Source of the DNA: Ectocarpus siliculosus
Lineage: Eukaryota > Sar > Phaeophyceae > Ectocarpales > Ectocarpaceae
NCBI GenBank assembly: GCA_000310025.1
Contig: FN648551.1
Coordinates: 147,910-162,236 of the forward strand
Length of the DNA stretch: 14,327 nucleotides
Direction: 5' to 3'
The notes beneath the pieces are model-generated. The model was not told the origin of the DNA and did not search any database. It saw only the letters and a list, made by a program, of their open reading frames with translations. Shown here in pieces: positions 1 to 8,149 of the stretch. Made by a program: the position numbers and the translations under genes. Each line of letters starts with the position of its first letter. The stretch's first letter is position 1.

Positions 1-2
1 GA

Positions 3-98
3 GGTAAATGTTGGAAGTGCTTGCAGTACAACAACCCATGTGTTGTTTGCAAGGGTTTGTGCCGTGTTGTGAATGCCGCAGCTAGGAAGAAGCACTGA
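3..98 (+). CDS. 3' end of a cysteine-rich protein (partial, unrecognised)
   Basis: The frame is open from the left edge of the window and ends in TGA at 96-98. It encodes about 31 residues. The pattern is CWKC, eight residues, then CVVC and three residues later a further Cys (GLC), followed by a basic tail (ARKKH). Paired CxxC knuckles of this kind usually bind zinc, and several eukaryotic transposases (for example the piggyBac type) end in such a cluster. That is only one possibility, because the rest of the protein lies outside the window. The frame could also be a chance ORF, since only 96 bases are visible. Confidence 0.3.
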   Translation, partial: GKCWKCLQYNNPCVVCKGLCRVVNAAARKKH

Positions 99-211
99 TA
101 AGCAAATAGAGAGGTGGAAGAAGATCCCCGCCAGCCAGCCTCTCCCACTCGATATATCTTCAAATACCCAGCCTCCACAATCGGCCTGATGGATGTGACA
201 CTACCGATCCG

Positions 212-424
212 ATGGCAGCACCTTCAAAAGTTGTAATCTTTGATCGTGATTCTCCGTCCGTCTTTCATGTTAGTGAGTGTTTCCCTTGCTCTTTAGGCTT
301 TCAAACTGTCGACCTTAGTGACGGGGATGTTGTGCGGAGTGGACCGCCAGAGCTGAAAATGTGGGTAATGCCCCGGGAGCAACTGAGGGTAGAGCTCGCC
401 CGTTTCGGCCACTTTCTGATCTAG
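212..424 (+). CDS. Weak candidate first exon, unknown product
   Basis: An ATG-started frame of 70 codons. I recognise no domain. It contains two splice-donor-like sites: GTGAGT at 273, which would leave the frame at phase 1, and GTAATG at 365, which would leave it at phase 0. The phase-0 site is compatible with the phase-0 exon at 1109, so residues 1-51 could be the N-terminus of the gene that owns that exon. This is speculative: codon composition is unremarkable, and a minus-strand frame overlaps it. Confidence 0.15.
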   Translation: MAAPSKVVIFDRDSPSVFHVSECFPCSLGFQTVDLSDGDVVRSGPPELKMWVMPREQLRVELARFGHFLI

Positions 425-1108
425 GCTTGGACAGCATCTTGTTCAGCTCAGACACTAACCGATTGCTGTTGCAGAGATGCCGAGCAGGGTAGACGAGGAG
501 AGACAAAGCGCGCAACCAAGAAGCCCGCGCCTAGGGTGCCAGTACTACTGTTGCATCTCTGTCGTGCCTCCCGCAGCCAGAGTGGCCGTCCGCGTCTCCA
601 GGGGCCGCTCGCTCTTCTTGTAGCGAGTATATACGTTGTTCGCCCCAAATTCTTGTAACGCGTATTTAGTGTACTGGCACATATTGTCTCGATGAATTTT
701 CCAGGGGCCAGAGTATTTCTCGAGATCCTCTGCCTCTGTCGTCGCCTACCTCAAGCCTCACGCACGTGCATGTACCACCCCTTCTCCAAGCCTGTAGCAA
801 ACACTTCGCGACGGTCGTGTGGTCCCTGCCAGATCAACCAAGCGCGGATTACTCTCCGTATGTAGCGAAACACACGTGTTGTGTTGCCGATAAGGCTGGC
901 CGATCGATTCAGCGCTGTCGCATTCTCTCCACCTGGGTTGGCTCAGGTTTCCAGTAGGATAAGATTAACATCCCAACCTTGCGCTACAGTACGAGGCTCG
1001 AGATAACTATTATAGCCAGTGCTGGTTTGGGCTTTTTTTTCTGGCACCACAACAACGAAACCCCTTGCAAACTGCTGCATATCAACTCCCGCACCCCATT
1101 GGTCCTAG
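425..1108. other. Spacer or intron, no gene seen
   Basis: No frame in this stretch has convincing coding character on either strand. A T-rich tract near 1033-1040 and a pyrimidine-containing CCTAG at 1104-1108 could form the 3' end of an intron feeding the exon that starts at 1109. Confidence 0.4.
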
Positions 1109-1666
1109 GAGAGCGGTAGCGTCGACCCAGCCCTCGATCTTGCCAGCCCGTCAGCCCGGCAAGACGAGGCGCCCAAAGATCAGCCGAACAGCGAACCCGA
1201 CCACGGCAAGCACGAGGGAACTCTCTCTTCCCCCGCCTCGACCAACAGCGGGGGGTGGTGGGGCGGCTACGAGACGTCCCTCGGTAGCGACGAAGGGAGC
1301 GACAGCAGCATCGGTGGTGGCAGCACCGGCGGGTACGCTAGCTCATCCCGCGCGGGGGAGCGAGAGGCGGAGGGGGGTCCTCCATCCCCTTGGACCGACG
1401 ACGGCGAGGCCTGGGGCGGCTACTTCCCCCCTGACGGAAGCACGGAGAGCAACACGTGCGACGACGACATCGAAGGGACAACGGACGAAGACGGTGCCCA
1501 AGGCGCGCGCGGCGAGGTATCCGCGCAGCTGCCTCGCCGGGCGTTTGCGACGGCCGAGGTGGTCGAGCTTCCGGCGGAACAGGAGGTTTGTTGGTCATAC
1601 GCCACCGAAGCACTCTTGCGTTTGTCCAATGGTCGCCACTCGTGCCCAGTCATGGTGTGTGGATGA
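1109..1666 (+). CDS. Acidic low-complexity coding exon lacking a start codon
   Basis: This frame runs from an acceptor-like TAG at 1106-1108 to TGA at 1664-1666, about 185 codons. The product is rich in Ser, Gly, Asp, Glu and Pro, with runs such as GSDEGSDSSIGGGSTGG and two WGGY segments. It looks like an intrinsically disordered, acidic region. The third codon positions are GC-rich as in the kinase exons, which supports coding. No early ATG is in frame, so translation must enter from an upstream exon. A donor-like GTTTGT at 1586 leaves phase 0, and the TAG at 1965-1967 just before the kinase ATG could serve as acceptor in the same phase. The exon may therefore be the disordered N-terminus of the kinase. 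Otherwise it is the last exon of a separate gene. No conserved domain is visible. Confidence 0.5.
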   Translation, partial: ESGSVDPALDLASPSARQDEAPKDQPNSEPDHGKHEGTLSSPASTNSGGWWGGYETSLGSDEGSDSSIGGGSTGGYASSSRAGEREAEGGPPSPWTDDGEAWGGYFPPDGSTESNTCDDDIEGTTDEDGAQGARGEVSAQLPRRAFATAEVVELPAEQEVCWSYATEALLRLSNGRHSCPVMVCG

Positions 1667-1967
1667 ACACCGGTCGCTGCCGCAACACACTGTTTTGGGC
1701 GTGATGACTTCATTTTGAACGTCATGTGGCCGAAATATTCGCCTGGATCCCTCACCCTCTGTCCCCTTGCTGACAATTTTAAAGTGTACTCGACGGTTAT
1801 TCGGTTCCGCAACACACAACGAGAGGCGCCTACCACTCTGCGTGTTGCCCCCTGGAACAAACTAGTCATGAGGGAAAATTTTGTACCTGGTACTTCTTTT
1901 CTCGCTGCGCAACACGATCAATCAACCAACCGACTCCCCGACACTACCTCCTTTTGACGACGACTAG
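1667..1967. other. Spacer, intron or 5' UTR before the kinase
   Basis: There is no coding signal here. The last 60 bases are C/A-rich and T-poor, with repeats of CAACC and GACGAC, and end in CGACTAG directly before ATG at 1968. This may be a 5' leader, or an intron ending in TAG if the acidic exon upstream is joined to the kinase. Confidence 0.4.
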
Positions 1968-2756
1968 ATGGACACCCAAGTCGACGACGTGGATCAAGCG
2001 AAACCTCGGACACCCCTGCGACCATCCGCTCCCGTCTTCACGCCGCGGACACCTCTTCGAGCATGCGCTCCTGCCTTCACGCCGAGGGCACCCCTCCGAG
2101 CATGCGCTCCGGCCTTCACGCCGGCGGCCGCCACTAAGGAAGGAGAGAAGGGATCCAGGCCGAAGGTGGCCCTTCGTGGAAGCACGACGGATTTCGCGCA
2201 CGCGGCCACCGGCGTGGGCCCTCGTCAGCCGCCGAAGGCCGAGCTACCGGCGATGGTCGTAGATGGAGGTGTCCCTCCGCTCCACGTCTCCACGCCCTCA
2301 CCGATGCCGACGCCGGTGCCACTGCCGCCGGGCGTTGGATCACCACGACCACCCCCGCCGCAGCACGTGGACGACTTCAGCATCGCCCCCGCCACGAAGC
2401 CCTCGGCCGCCGCCGTTGCCTCCGGTCAGACCGCCGCACTCGCCGCCCCTCCCTCCGGAATGGGCCACTACACCGGTCTTCGAGGCGACGGCAACAACCT
2501 GTCGAGCCCTCACAGCGACAGCGACCAAGAGCCTGTCAGCGAAGGGGGGTTGGTGATGTACGGTGGGTACGACGGGCGGTTCGGGTTCATCACCGAGCTT
2601 GCCAGTGCGGGCGGACGAATGTCCACCTTTGGGCGACGGCTGGGGCAGGGAGGGTGTGCCGTGGTGACCAGGCTCGAGATGCTCGACGCCGAGCACCAGA
2701 CCCGTGTGGACGAGTACACGGGAGACGCGGGGCTCGTGGTGAAGATTGTCCCCATG
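1968..2756 (+). CDS. Kinase exon 1: disordered tail and start of N-lobe
   Basis: Encodes residues 1-263. Residues 1 to about 190 are rich in Pro, Ala and Thr, with a 13-residue tandem repeat and no fold I recognise. The catalytic domain starts near FGFITELAS, with the glycine loop at 226-229 and the lysine of VVKIVPM at 259. The exon ends at phase 0 before a clear donor, GTATGT at 2757. The open frame runs on past this donor to 3002, but the kinase pattern stops there, so I end the exon at the donor. Confidence 0.8.
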
Positions 2757-4575
2757 GTATGTTACAGTTGGTGTGGTGCCTCGTGTACAGTTGCTCATAT
2801 TTGCATTGTAACCATGTGCTTGGTTAAAATTTCGTTTGTTGTGCAGGGAACCATCTATAAGGACGGTCCGTACGTTTGCCCCTTAGTTTTCGGTGTTTTC
2901 GGTGTTCGATCGACAACGTCGGCTGAGAAATGTCCGTCAAAGTTCGCATTTGTTTCCAAGATCGCACGGCCCGACACCATTCCATCCACTCCCCTGACTT
3001 GATTTGAATCCAGGACGGCGGTCGTGCCATGGAGATGGCGATGGAGAGGGAGATTCGAGTGGTGAAGATGTGAGTCGCGAGTTCCGTTCGGGCTAACCGT
3101 TGGCAACGAGTATACCTTCCTTTCAAATCCCCCCCACAAGGTCTACCCTGTTCACTGTAAGGACCATGTATTCGGCTACGTGAAGTCGTTCGAGAAAACC
3201 TATAAGCAAGCTATCGAAGATTCAATTGGTGACCTGACAAACACCTCACCCACACCTAACGCCGCATCTAGGCGAACGCTGGAAAATAGTCTACGTTCAT
3301 GCATCGCGTTGAGTCGGGCCGACCCTTTGTTTGAATCTTCCTGCGGTGCTATTACGGTGCCCACGGCGGTACGCCTCCCGAACCTCCTTTGGCAGGATCC
3401 CTCCGCGATGCCACGTGAACGTCATCGACATCATGTCCACGAGCATGGAGAACCTGTGCATGGTTATGCCGGCCGCGTTCTGCGACGTCCAGCACCTGCT
3501 CGAGGACAAGGCGGTGCTCGAGATGATGTCATTCGCCGACAGGATGATGTGAGCCAAGCTGGGGGCAGCCTGCGGGTCAGGCCAGCGCAATCACGACGCG
3601 TATTTGTTGGTGTCGGGAAAACACATGTCAATCTCCTAGTAAGGCTGGAATGAGCTTTTTCTAGACGACACAGGAAGAAATACAATGCCTGTTGCCTCTT
3701 CTACGAATATCACTCTCGGTGGTGTTTCGAGAAGCTCCTCTCGAACGTGCTTTCGACGACGAGACAGCGAGAGTCGGCACAAACATGTGCAGTCTGCCAG
3801 ATGCTGTAGGCTAGTTTGAACTCCGACTTGCATTCACCAGCTCCAGCAGTTCAGCTCAAGGCTCCTGCTCGGTCCTAGTATTGCCCCTAGTTCCTCACAG
3901 TAGCACCAATCAATGTCTCCACTCTTGATTCGAGAATGCTGAACGCTCAGGTTTATCTCTCACGCTATCTATCAGGATGATGGCAGGGGCGGCTCGCGGG
4001 TTGGACTACCTCCACTCTGAGCTGGGCCTGACGCACGGTGACGTCAAGCCGGAAAACTGCCTCTTGACGAAGGGGTTGGTCATCAAGCTCGCCGACTTCG
4101 GGTTGAGCGGCAAGTATTTGGACAGTTTCTAAATAGGTTAGACTGTTTTCGCAACCGCTGTACGGGCTGAGACTTGGTTCAGAGGTATTCGTGACGTTTC
4201 AACTTCGTATGTAGGCGTACTTTGTAATGATGTTGTGACATTGTTGACATTGTACTGCTGTCATCACCACCACCACCACCACCAAAACGGCGGAGGTTAA
4301 ACAGTTGACACGATGTTTTTCCGTGTGTTTGCTCAGGCTCGAGCGGAGAGCCCATCTGTGGGCTCTCCAAGCAGTACGCCGCACCGGAGGCCGTTGCGGT
4401 GTTCTTGCGCCGAGAGATTCCTCAGAGGGCGATGCTGCAGCCCTCCCTCGACACCTTCTCGTTGGGAGTGATGATGCTTCAGGTCCTCTTCGTCGAGGAG
4501 GGGTCGCGGTTCAGTGGCAAGGCGAGAGAAACGACGGGCGTGCTCGTCGAATATTGTTGCTCGTAGATATTGTTT

Positions 4576-4617
<42 letters not shown>

Positions 4618-6821
4618 TTCCTTCAGCTGCTGCTTTGAACCAAAGTTAACAGCATTAGTGCTAGCTCTGACCGCCGTCCACTACGAAGTTTTGTTGTAGG
4701 TTCGTTGGTGGAGAGGGTACGCTTCGATGTTTTCATCTTCACGTTTCCGGCCCTCTTCCACCCTCGATTCTTCCAGGCTCTGGCTACGCATGGCTTCACC
4801 CCCAAGCACCCGAGCTTCCACTCAGCCGTCCAGAACGCCGCCTACCTGAAGCAGAAGTTCGAAGCAACGGGAACTGGTATCGACAAGGAGCGGTTCGAGG
4901 ATGCTAGCACCGTCGTGCTCGACCTGCACGTGAGTCGCACAACCTACAGCCATAGCTGTCAAATCCCCGTCGTTTGGGAGATCTCCACGTTTTCGGTGTT
5001 CTGTTGCAGAGGCACCGCTTCCCGGTGCATCGTCCCCTACTAAAGCGGCTACATACCAGTAGTCTATTGTGGTCGCCGATGAGGGGAGAGAGTTGTCCAC
5101 GCCCTTTGTCGACGAGTGTCTGTCGGCCACACGTCTTGATTTGTGCCTCGTGCTTCGATGCGCCTGCTCTCGATCAAGATCTAAATGTATACTTATCATC
5201 CTTTGCAGGTCTGCCCTTGACACATGGACCATTATTAGGGGCAAGGGGGCGGGTCGGCGGCACACTTCTAGTACCTTGTGTCCACGCCACCTGCCTTCCC
5301 AACTGTCTGTGCCACATGGACTCTCTCTGTAGAAGACCCACGCACAGTACTGCTGTAGGAGGCAATGAATGTCTTCGGCACGCCCGTTCTGTTTCTACCA
5401 AAATTCGCTTCGCCAACATTCTCAAAGACAATCGCATGAAACACTGAAGCTCAACACAATGCGTCTGTATGTAACGATCCTTCATCACCCGGCACACCAG
5501 CACCCTCTCGTTTGTGCCATGCCCGCGTCTACAATACTGATGTGATATTTGCAAGGACAGCGAAACTCCCCCGCCCCTGTCGAGAACTACAGTACTGTAT
5601 TCATCATACAAGGACACTTGGCTGACGTTTGGCTCAAAAGATCCGAGTAGAACCCAAGAAACGCAGGACTTGACACCTCAAGTATTTCCATGTCATGACA
5701 ACGCGCATGACATCCATCCGCTCAGGTAAACTACGCAGCTCAGCCCGCCAAGATGGGAGACCTCCGCAGGACCATCCTGAACCCGAGCAAGTGGAACCAG
5801 TCGGGGGAACTGCTCTTCCAGGAAGAGGTGTGAGCATTTCGCCCGTACCATAGCTCGTTTGAGTTGGGCAGAGGGGTTGCATAGGGAAGATGAAGTAAGC
5901 TCGCGCCTATCAATATTATTCTGTCGATGCACTTATTGTTGTGGGTGGATGCCTGGCCTTTGCTCGTGCATCACTATATCGACAGACCGCTCTGCGGCGG
6001 TGTCGGTGAGTGGGGCGGGGGGTCGAAAGTGCGGAAACGACTTTCTCTGGTGGAACCCCATGATTTGTGGAAACGACGTCCTTTTCGTGTGGAGATCCCA
6101 TGATTCTAGGGCAGATGGTTTCTACCCTTCGGAGAGCTCAAGGGATTGGTTGCAGTTCTTGTGATTTGTCTCACAGCCTAGTCTAGCCGGTAAAGCCGCT
6201 GAAAACCAGAAAGTTGTGTATTTTGAGGCTAGATCGATGACAACACGTGAAGCATCCAGCAAATCAGAGCGTCGGCCTCCAGTGTTTGAAGCGGCGAAAC
6301 TTGAGCTGGCCGCAGTGACCGTGGAGCCACTGGGTGACTAAGTCATGAGTTGTTGTTTTCACCATGAAAGCCCCAAACCCTCCCGTCTCTCTCGTTTATT
6401 GCTCCGCCCCCAACCCCACGTTTGATTGCAAACACGACCGACTCCAATACGTCAGCATCACCAAACACCTCACGCCTGATTCACAAAACCTCAGGTCACA
6501 CAAGCGTTCCTGTCGCTGCTGAATGCGAACCCGCTAAGGCGCCCGAGTCTCGACACCGTGTCCCGGCTCCTCGCATGCCCGCTCCTGTGGTCGCCTCTGG
6601 TGCAACGCGGCGGCGAGGGCGGCGCAAGAATCAGCGACGGCAACGATGTTTTCCGCCCCCACCTGCCCCAAGATGTGCGGGAAATGATCGACATGACCAT
6701 CCGCGATGGCCTCCTGGCAGACCCGGCACTCAACACAGCTAGAGGGGTGTGGTGGGATGCGCCGGAGTTCTTGTCGCCGTGGTGGAAGCGACCTCCGATA
6801 ATAATGTGCATCGAGCCATGA
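1968..6821 (+). CDS. Eukaryotic-type protein kinase gene, eight exons (HGD non-RD type)
   Basis: Predicted Ser/Thr-type kinase, which would transfer phosphate from ATP to protein. Joined exons are 1968-2756, 3014-3069, 3396-3548, 3976-4113, 4344-4539, 4777-4929, 5726-5827 and 6495-6821. Together they are 1914 nt, an exact multiple of three, with no internal stop, giving about 637 residues. Visible kinase landmarks in order: glycine loop LGQGG (226-229), VVK lysine (259), probable helix-C Glu (276, in EREI), HVNV (288-291), HGDVKPEN (353-360, catalytic Asp 355), DFG (373-375), AAPE (391-394), helix-F Asp (415, in DTFSLGV) and helix-I Arg (545, in NPLRRPS). The residue before the catalytic Asp is Gly, not Arg, so activation-loop phosphorylation is unlikely to control it as in RD kinases. 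The distance from helix-F Asp to helix-I Arg is about 130 residues, against about 60 in PKA, so the C-lobe carries an insert. No transmembrane segment is seen. I cannot name the subfamily. The first ATG is preceded by an in-frame TAG, and an extra N-terminal exon at 1109-1585 is possible. Confidence 0.85.
2010..2126 (+). repeat. Coding tandem repeat, three 39-bp units (13 residues)
   Basis: Three consecutive units encode TPLRPSAPVFTPR, TPLRACAPAFTPR and APLRACAPAFTPA. The second and third are nearly identical in DNA (shared core GAGCATGCGCTCC). The unit length is a multiple of three, so gain or loss of a unit would keep the frame. They lie at residues 15-53 of the kinase tail. Confidence 0.85.
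3014..3069 (+). CDS. Kinase exon 2: helix C
   Basis: A 56-nt exon with acceptor GAATCCAG at 3006-3013 and strong donor GTGAGT at 3070. It encodes DGGRAMEMAMEREIRVVK plus two bases, entering at phase 0 and leaving at phase 2. The EREI segment fits the helix-C glutamate that pairs with the ATP-binding lysine. Confidence 0.75.
3396..3548 (+). CDS. Kinase exon 3: strands 4-5, hinge and helix D
   Basis: Acceptor TTTGGCAG ends at 3395 and donor GTGAGC starts at 3549; phases 2 in and 2 out match the neighbours. The product includes CHVNVIDIMS (the HPNIV-like strand 4 region) and MENLCMVMP, the hinge. A possible 39-nt exon at 3141-3179 would also keep the phase, but it spoils the helix-C to strand-4 spacing, so I left it out. 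Confidence 0.75.
3549..3975 (+). other. Kinase intron 3 (427 nt)
   Basis: Starts GTGAGC and ends CTATCAG. No coding or RNA feature is seen inside. Open frames of fewer than 75 codons here look like chance. Confidence 0.6.
3976..4113 (+). CDS. Kinase exon 4: catalytic loop and DFG
   Basis: The most diagnostic exon. It encodes ARGLDYLHSELGLTHGDVKP, then ENCLL and KLADFGLSG. The catalytic Asp (355), Lys (357), Asn (360) and the DFG Asp (373) are all present, so the enzyme is probably active. The HRD arginine is replaced by Gly. Acceptor ATCAG ends at 3975; donor GTATTT starts at 4114 (phase 2). Confidence 0.9.
4265..4283. repeat. (CAC)n microsatellite in kinase intron 4
   Basis: About six perfect CAC units inside the intron between the DFG and APE exons. 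Confidence 0.9.
4344..4539 (+). CDS. Kinase exon 5: APE motif and helix F
   Basis: Encodes ICGLSKQYAAPEAV and then SLDTFSLGVMMLQVLF, matching the P+1 loop, APE and helix F. The start at 4344, after CTCGAG, is the acceptor that keeps the phase with exon 4; the stronger-looking GCTCAG at 4331-4336 would break the frame. The 3' end is uncertain. GT sites at 4540 and 4546 both leave phase 0, as the next exon needs, but neither is a strong donor. The reading frame itself stops at TAG 4564-4566. Confidence 0.65.
4578..4616. repeat. (GTT)13 microsatellite in kinase intron 5
   Basis: Thirteen perfect GTT units, flanked by T runs. It lies in the intron between the APE exon and the insert exon, near the candidate branch and acceptor region, so length changes could affect splicing. 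Confidence 0.95.
4777..4929 (+). CDS. Kinase exon 6: start of the C-lobe insert
   Basis: Acceptor TTCTTCCAG ends at 4776 and donor GTGAGT starts at 4930, both at phase 0. It encodes 51 residues, beginning ALATHGFTPKHPSFHSAVQN and ending TVVLDLH. The exon start is supported by a diverged copy on the minus strand at 9047-9142 that begins at the same splice point. The frame is also open upstream to 4705, so an earlier start cannot be excluded. No known motif; it belongs to the segment between helices F and I. Confidence 0.7.
4930..5725 (+). other. Kinase intron 6 (796 nt), with a possible micro-exon
   Basis: Starts GTGAGT and ends CCGCTCAG. A 157-codon frame at 4974-5447 lies inside; it has no recognisable domain and probably occurs by chance. 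Very near its start, an excellent acceptor (TTCTGTTGCAG, ending 5009) could open a 15-nt phase-0 micro-exon. Confidence 0.55.
5010..5024 (+). CDS. Possible 15-nt micro-exon (RHRFP)
   Basis: It sits between a pyrimidine-rich TTGCAG and a GTGCAT donor. It would add five residues, RHRFP, between DLH of exon 6 and VNYAAQP of exon 7 without changing frame. It could also be an alternative exon or not used at all. Confidence 0.2.
5726..5827 (+). CDS. Kinase exon 7: C-lobe insert, second part
   Basis: A 102-nt exon, phase 0 at both ends, between CCGCTCAG (to 5725) and GTGTGA (from 5828). It encodes 34 residues including KMGDLRRTILNPSKWNQSG and LLFQEE. The join to the next exon gives LLFQEEVTQAFLSLLNANP, a natural helix leading to the kinase helix I. 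If the donor is not used, the frame ends at once at TGA 5831-5833. Confidence 0.7.
5828..6494 (+). other. Kinase intron 7 (667 nt)
   Basis: Starts GTGTGA and ends AACCTCAG. It holds an imperfect short direct repeat (6031-6105) and no coding signal. The last about 80 bases are similar to the sequence flanking the duplicated exon-8 copies near 10005-10060, so the duplication unit included intron DNA. Confidence 0.6.
6031..6105. repeat. Imperfect two-copy direct repeat (36-38 bp)
   Basis: Both copies begin GGAAACGAC and end CCCATGATT, with small differences between. It is intronic, with no evident function. Confidence 0.6.
6495..6821 (+). CDS. Kinase exon 8: helix I and C-terminal tail, with stop
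   Basis: Encodes 108 residues ending at TGA 6819-6821. It starts VTQAFLSLLNANPLRRPSLD, where Arg545 is the conserved helix-I arginine of the kinase fold. The tail continues to DVREMIDMTIRDGLL and a Trp-rich end (WWDAPEF, SPWWKRPP). I recognise no tail domain. Two diverged copies of this exon lie at 9718-9977 and 10013-10300. Confidence 0.85.
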   Translation, partial: VTQAFLSLLNANPLRRPSLDTVSRLLACPLLWSPLVQRGGEGGARISDGNDVFRPHLPQDVREMIDMTIRDGLLADPALNTARGVWWDAPEFLSPWWKRPPIIMCIEP

Positions 6822-8149
6822 GAGAGACATTGGGCGGCCCTGACCGATTGTTCCCGAGAAGGACTCCATTTTGGTCGTAGATGGTTGTGGTGGTTGGAGG
6901 TGTCATGGTATTGCGGCAGGTCGCGTTGGGCGGTGGTGGATGTACCCATCAAGACGTCGGGTTGTTTTATGTCTGGTCAAACGTGCGTTGAGGTCGTGTT
7001 GTGTCGTGTCCAGCCCTGGTAGTTTGTTTTCCCTGCACCTATAAGGTGTGACGATTTAACCCTTCTCGCGTCTTGCAGGCTAGAATGTTGTGGGAGTCCT
7101 TTTCTGCGACCCTTAGACGCGAAACGGCAAGGGCCAGACGCTTCCGGTCGCTGGTTCTCTTGATATTTCACCCAAGGATTTCGTACTGAATGTATCATCT
7201 TTACGCCCACACTCTTGTAGAATCCATTCATCTGTGTCACTTCAGTTCGTTCGTCGTTAAACAAACGACTCCAACTTGCGAGTAACAAAAGTACATTTAA
7301 CGGCCGCCCACGGCAACATCCCCAAAACCAACAAAAGCAGTTCCTACAGTAGGTGATACCATCGAAGGACATTCTACGCCACTGTCGCCTCGGGAGGAAG
7401 GCACTGAGTGATTGATCGCCCACGAGAAAAACACCGCACCCTTTTTGCTAAGAGACGCAAAAAAAAGCGTATCTGTTTGAGAGGCTCTCTACACCCGCCC
7501 TCCTCCCCACCTCCGCCTGCAGCGTGTCATAGGCAATAGTACGAGACACTCATCGCATTTGCCGAAACTATGGAACGCCTCCCTGTCGAGAATAGACGCC
7601 CAGCACTGGCTTGGAACGCTACAAACAAAACCACCAACACAACCATGGGACATGCGAGACCCTTGGTACAACCGCCTGGCCACTGATTCAAGAAATGTGC
7701 GGCCTTCTCCCCAAGCCGCCCGCGCCAACTCGGAGCAAGTCAGCGCAAACGACGGGAGTACACACAGCTCTGCCCGTTTGCGACGAGCGCCACCGAGTGT
7801 GGAAGCGATTTCCCGCCCTTTCTCTTTCGTAGCGGTGCCCGCCGCAATCATCACTGATACACGCACCCTGACGACAACGCCTACAACACCAAGATATATT
7901 CTCGAAGAACGGTAGCACTGCTAGATGCAAGGCGTTACCGTTGTACATGTATGCGTGAAACCCTATTCGCGTGCAGGTGAAATGAAAAACGTAAGCAGCA
8001 AAGTTCAGGCGGAGTCCCCGCCGAACACACCCTCCACAACACCAGCACAAGGAGACTTAGCAAAACCAATAATCGTATTCCCCCCGCACATACGCAAAAG
8101 CAACTGGGGTTGAGCATCAACCTCAAACACATCAGCGCAAGAAGGAACC
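6822..8149. other. Intergenic region, no recognised gene
   Basis: The 3' UTR of the kinase must begin here, but I see no clear polyadenylation signal. Several 60-150 codon frames occur on both strands, overlapping each other, and none shows a motif. The longest pair, a 125-codon frame on the minus strand (7489-7866) opposite a 118-codon frame on the plus strand (7559-7915), is listed separately. Confidence 0.4.
7489..7866 (-). CDS. Unrecognised ORF (125 codons), doubtful
   Basis: An ATG-started frame ending in TAG. The product is basic and Gly/Ser-rich, with a CGRCDEC-like clustering of cysteines absent; only a short KCDEC near the end stands out. A plus-strand frame of 118 codons covers the same bases. 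It could be a chance ORF or a fragment. I assign no function. Confidence 0.12.
   Translation of the reverse strand: MRVSVMIAAGTATKEKGREIASTLGGARRKRAELCVLPSFALTCSELARAAWGEGRTFLESVARRLYQGSRMSHGCVGGFVCSVPSQCWASILDREAFHSFGKCDECLVLLPMTRCRRRWGGGRV

Noticed and set aside
1420-1869. 149-codon minus-strand ORF opposite the acidic exon.
   Set aside because: A shadow of the GC-rich plus-strand coding frame; its product has no recognisable composition or motif.
2757-3002. Extension of the first kinase exon through the open frame to 3002.
   Set aside because: A canonical donor GTATGT lies at 2757, the kinase pattern stops there, and helix C follows in phase at 3014.
3141-3179. A 39-nt exon between kinase exons 2 and 3 with matching phase.
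   Set aside because: Direct joining of 3069 to 3396 also keeps the frame and gives the normal helix-C to HxNV spacing; the extra 13 residues would disturb it.
4974-5447. A 157-codon open frame inside kinase intron 6.
   Set aside because: It has no motif and no good ATG context, lies wholly within an intron, and is overlapped by minus-strand frames of similar length.
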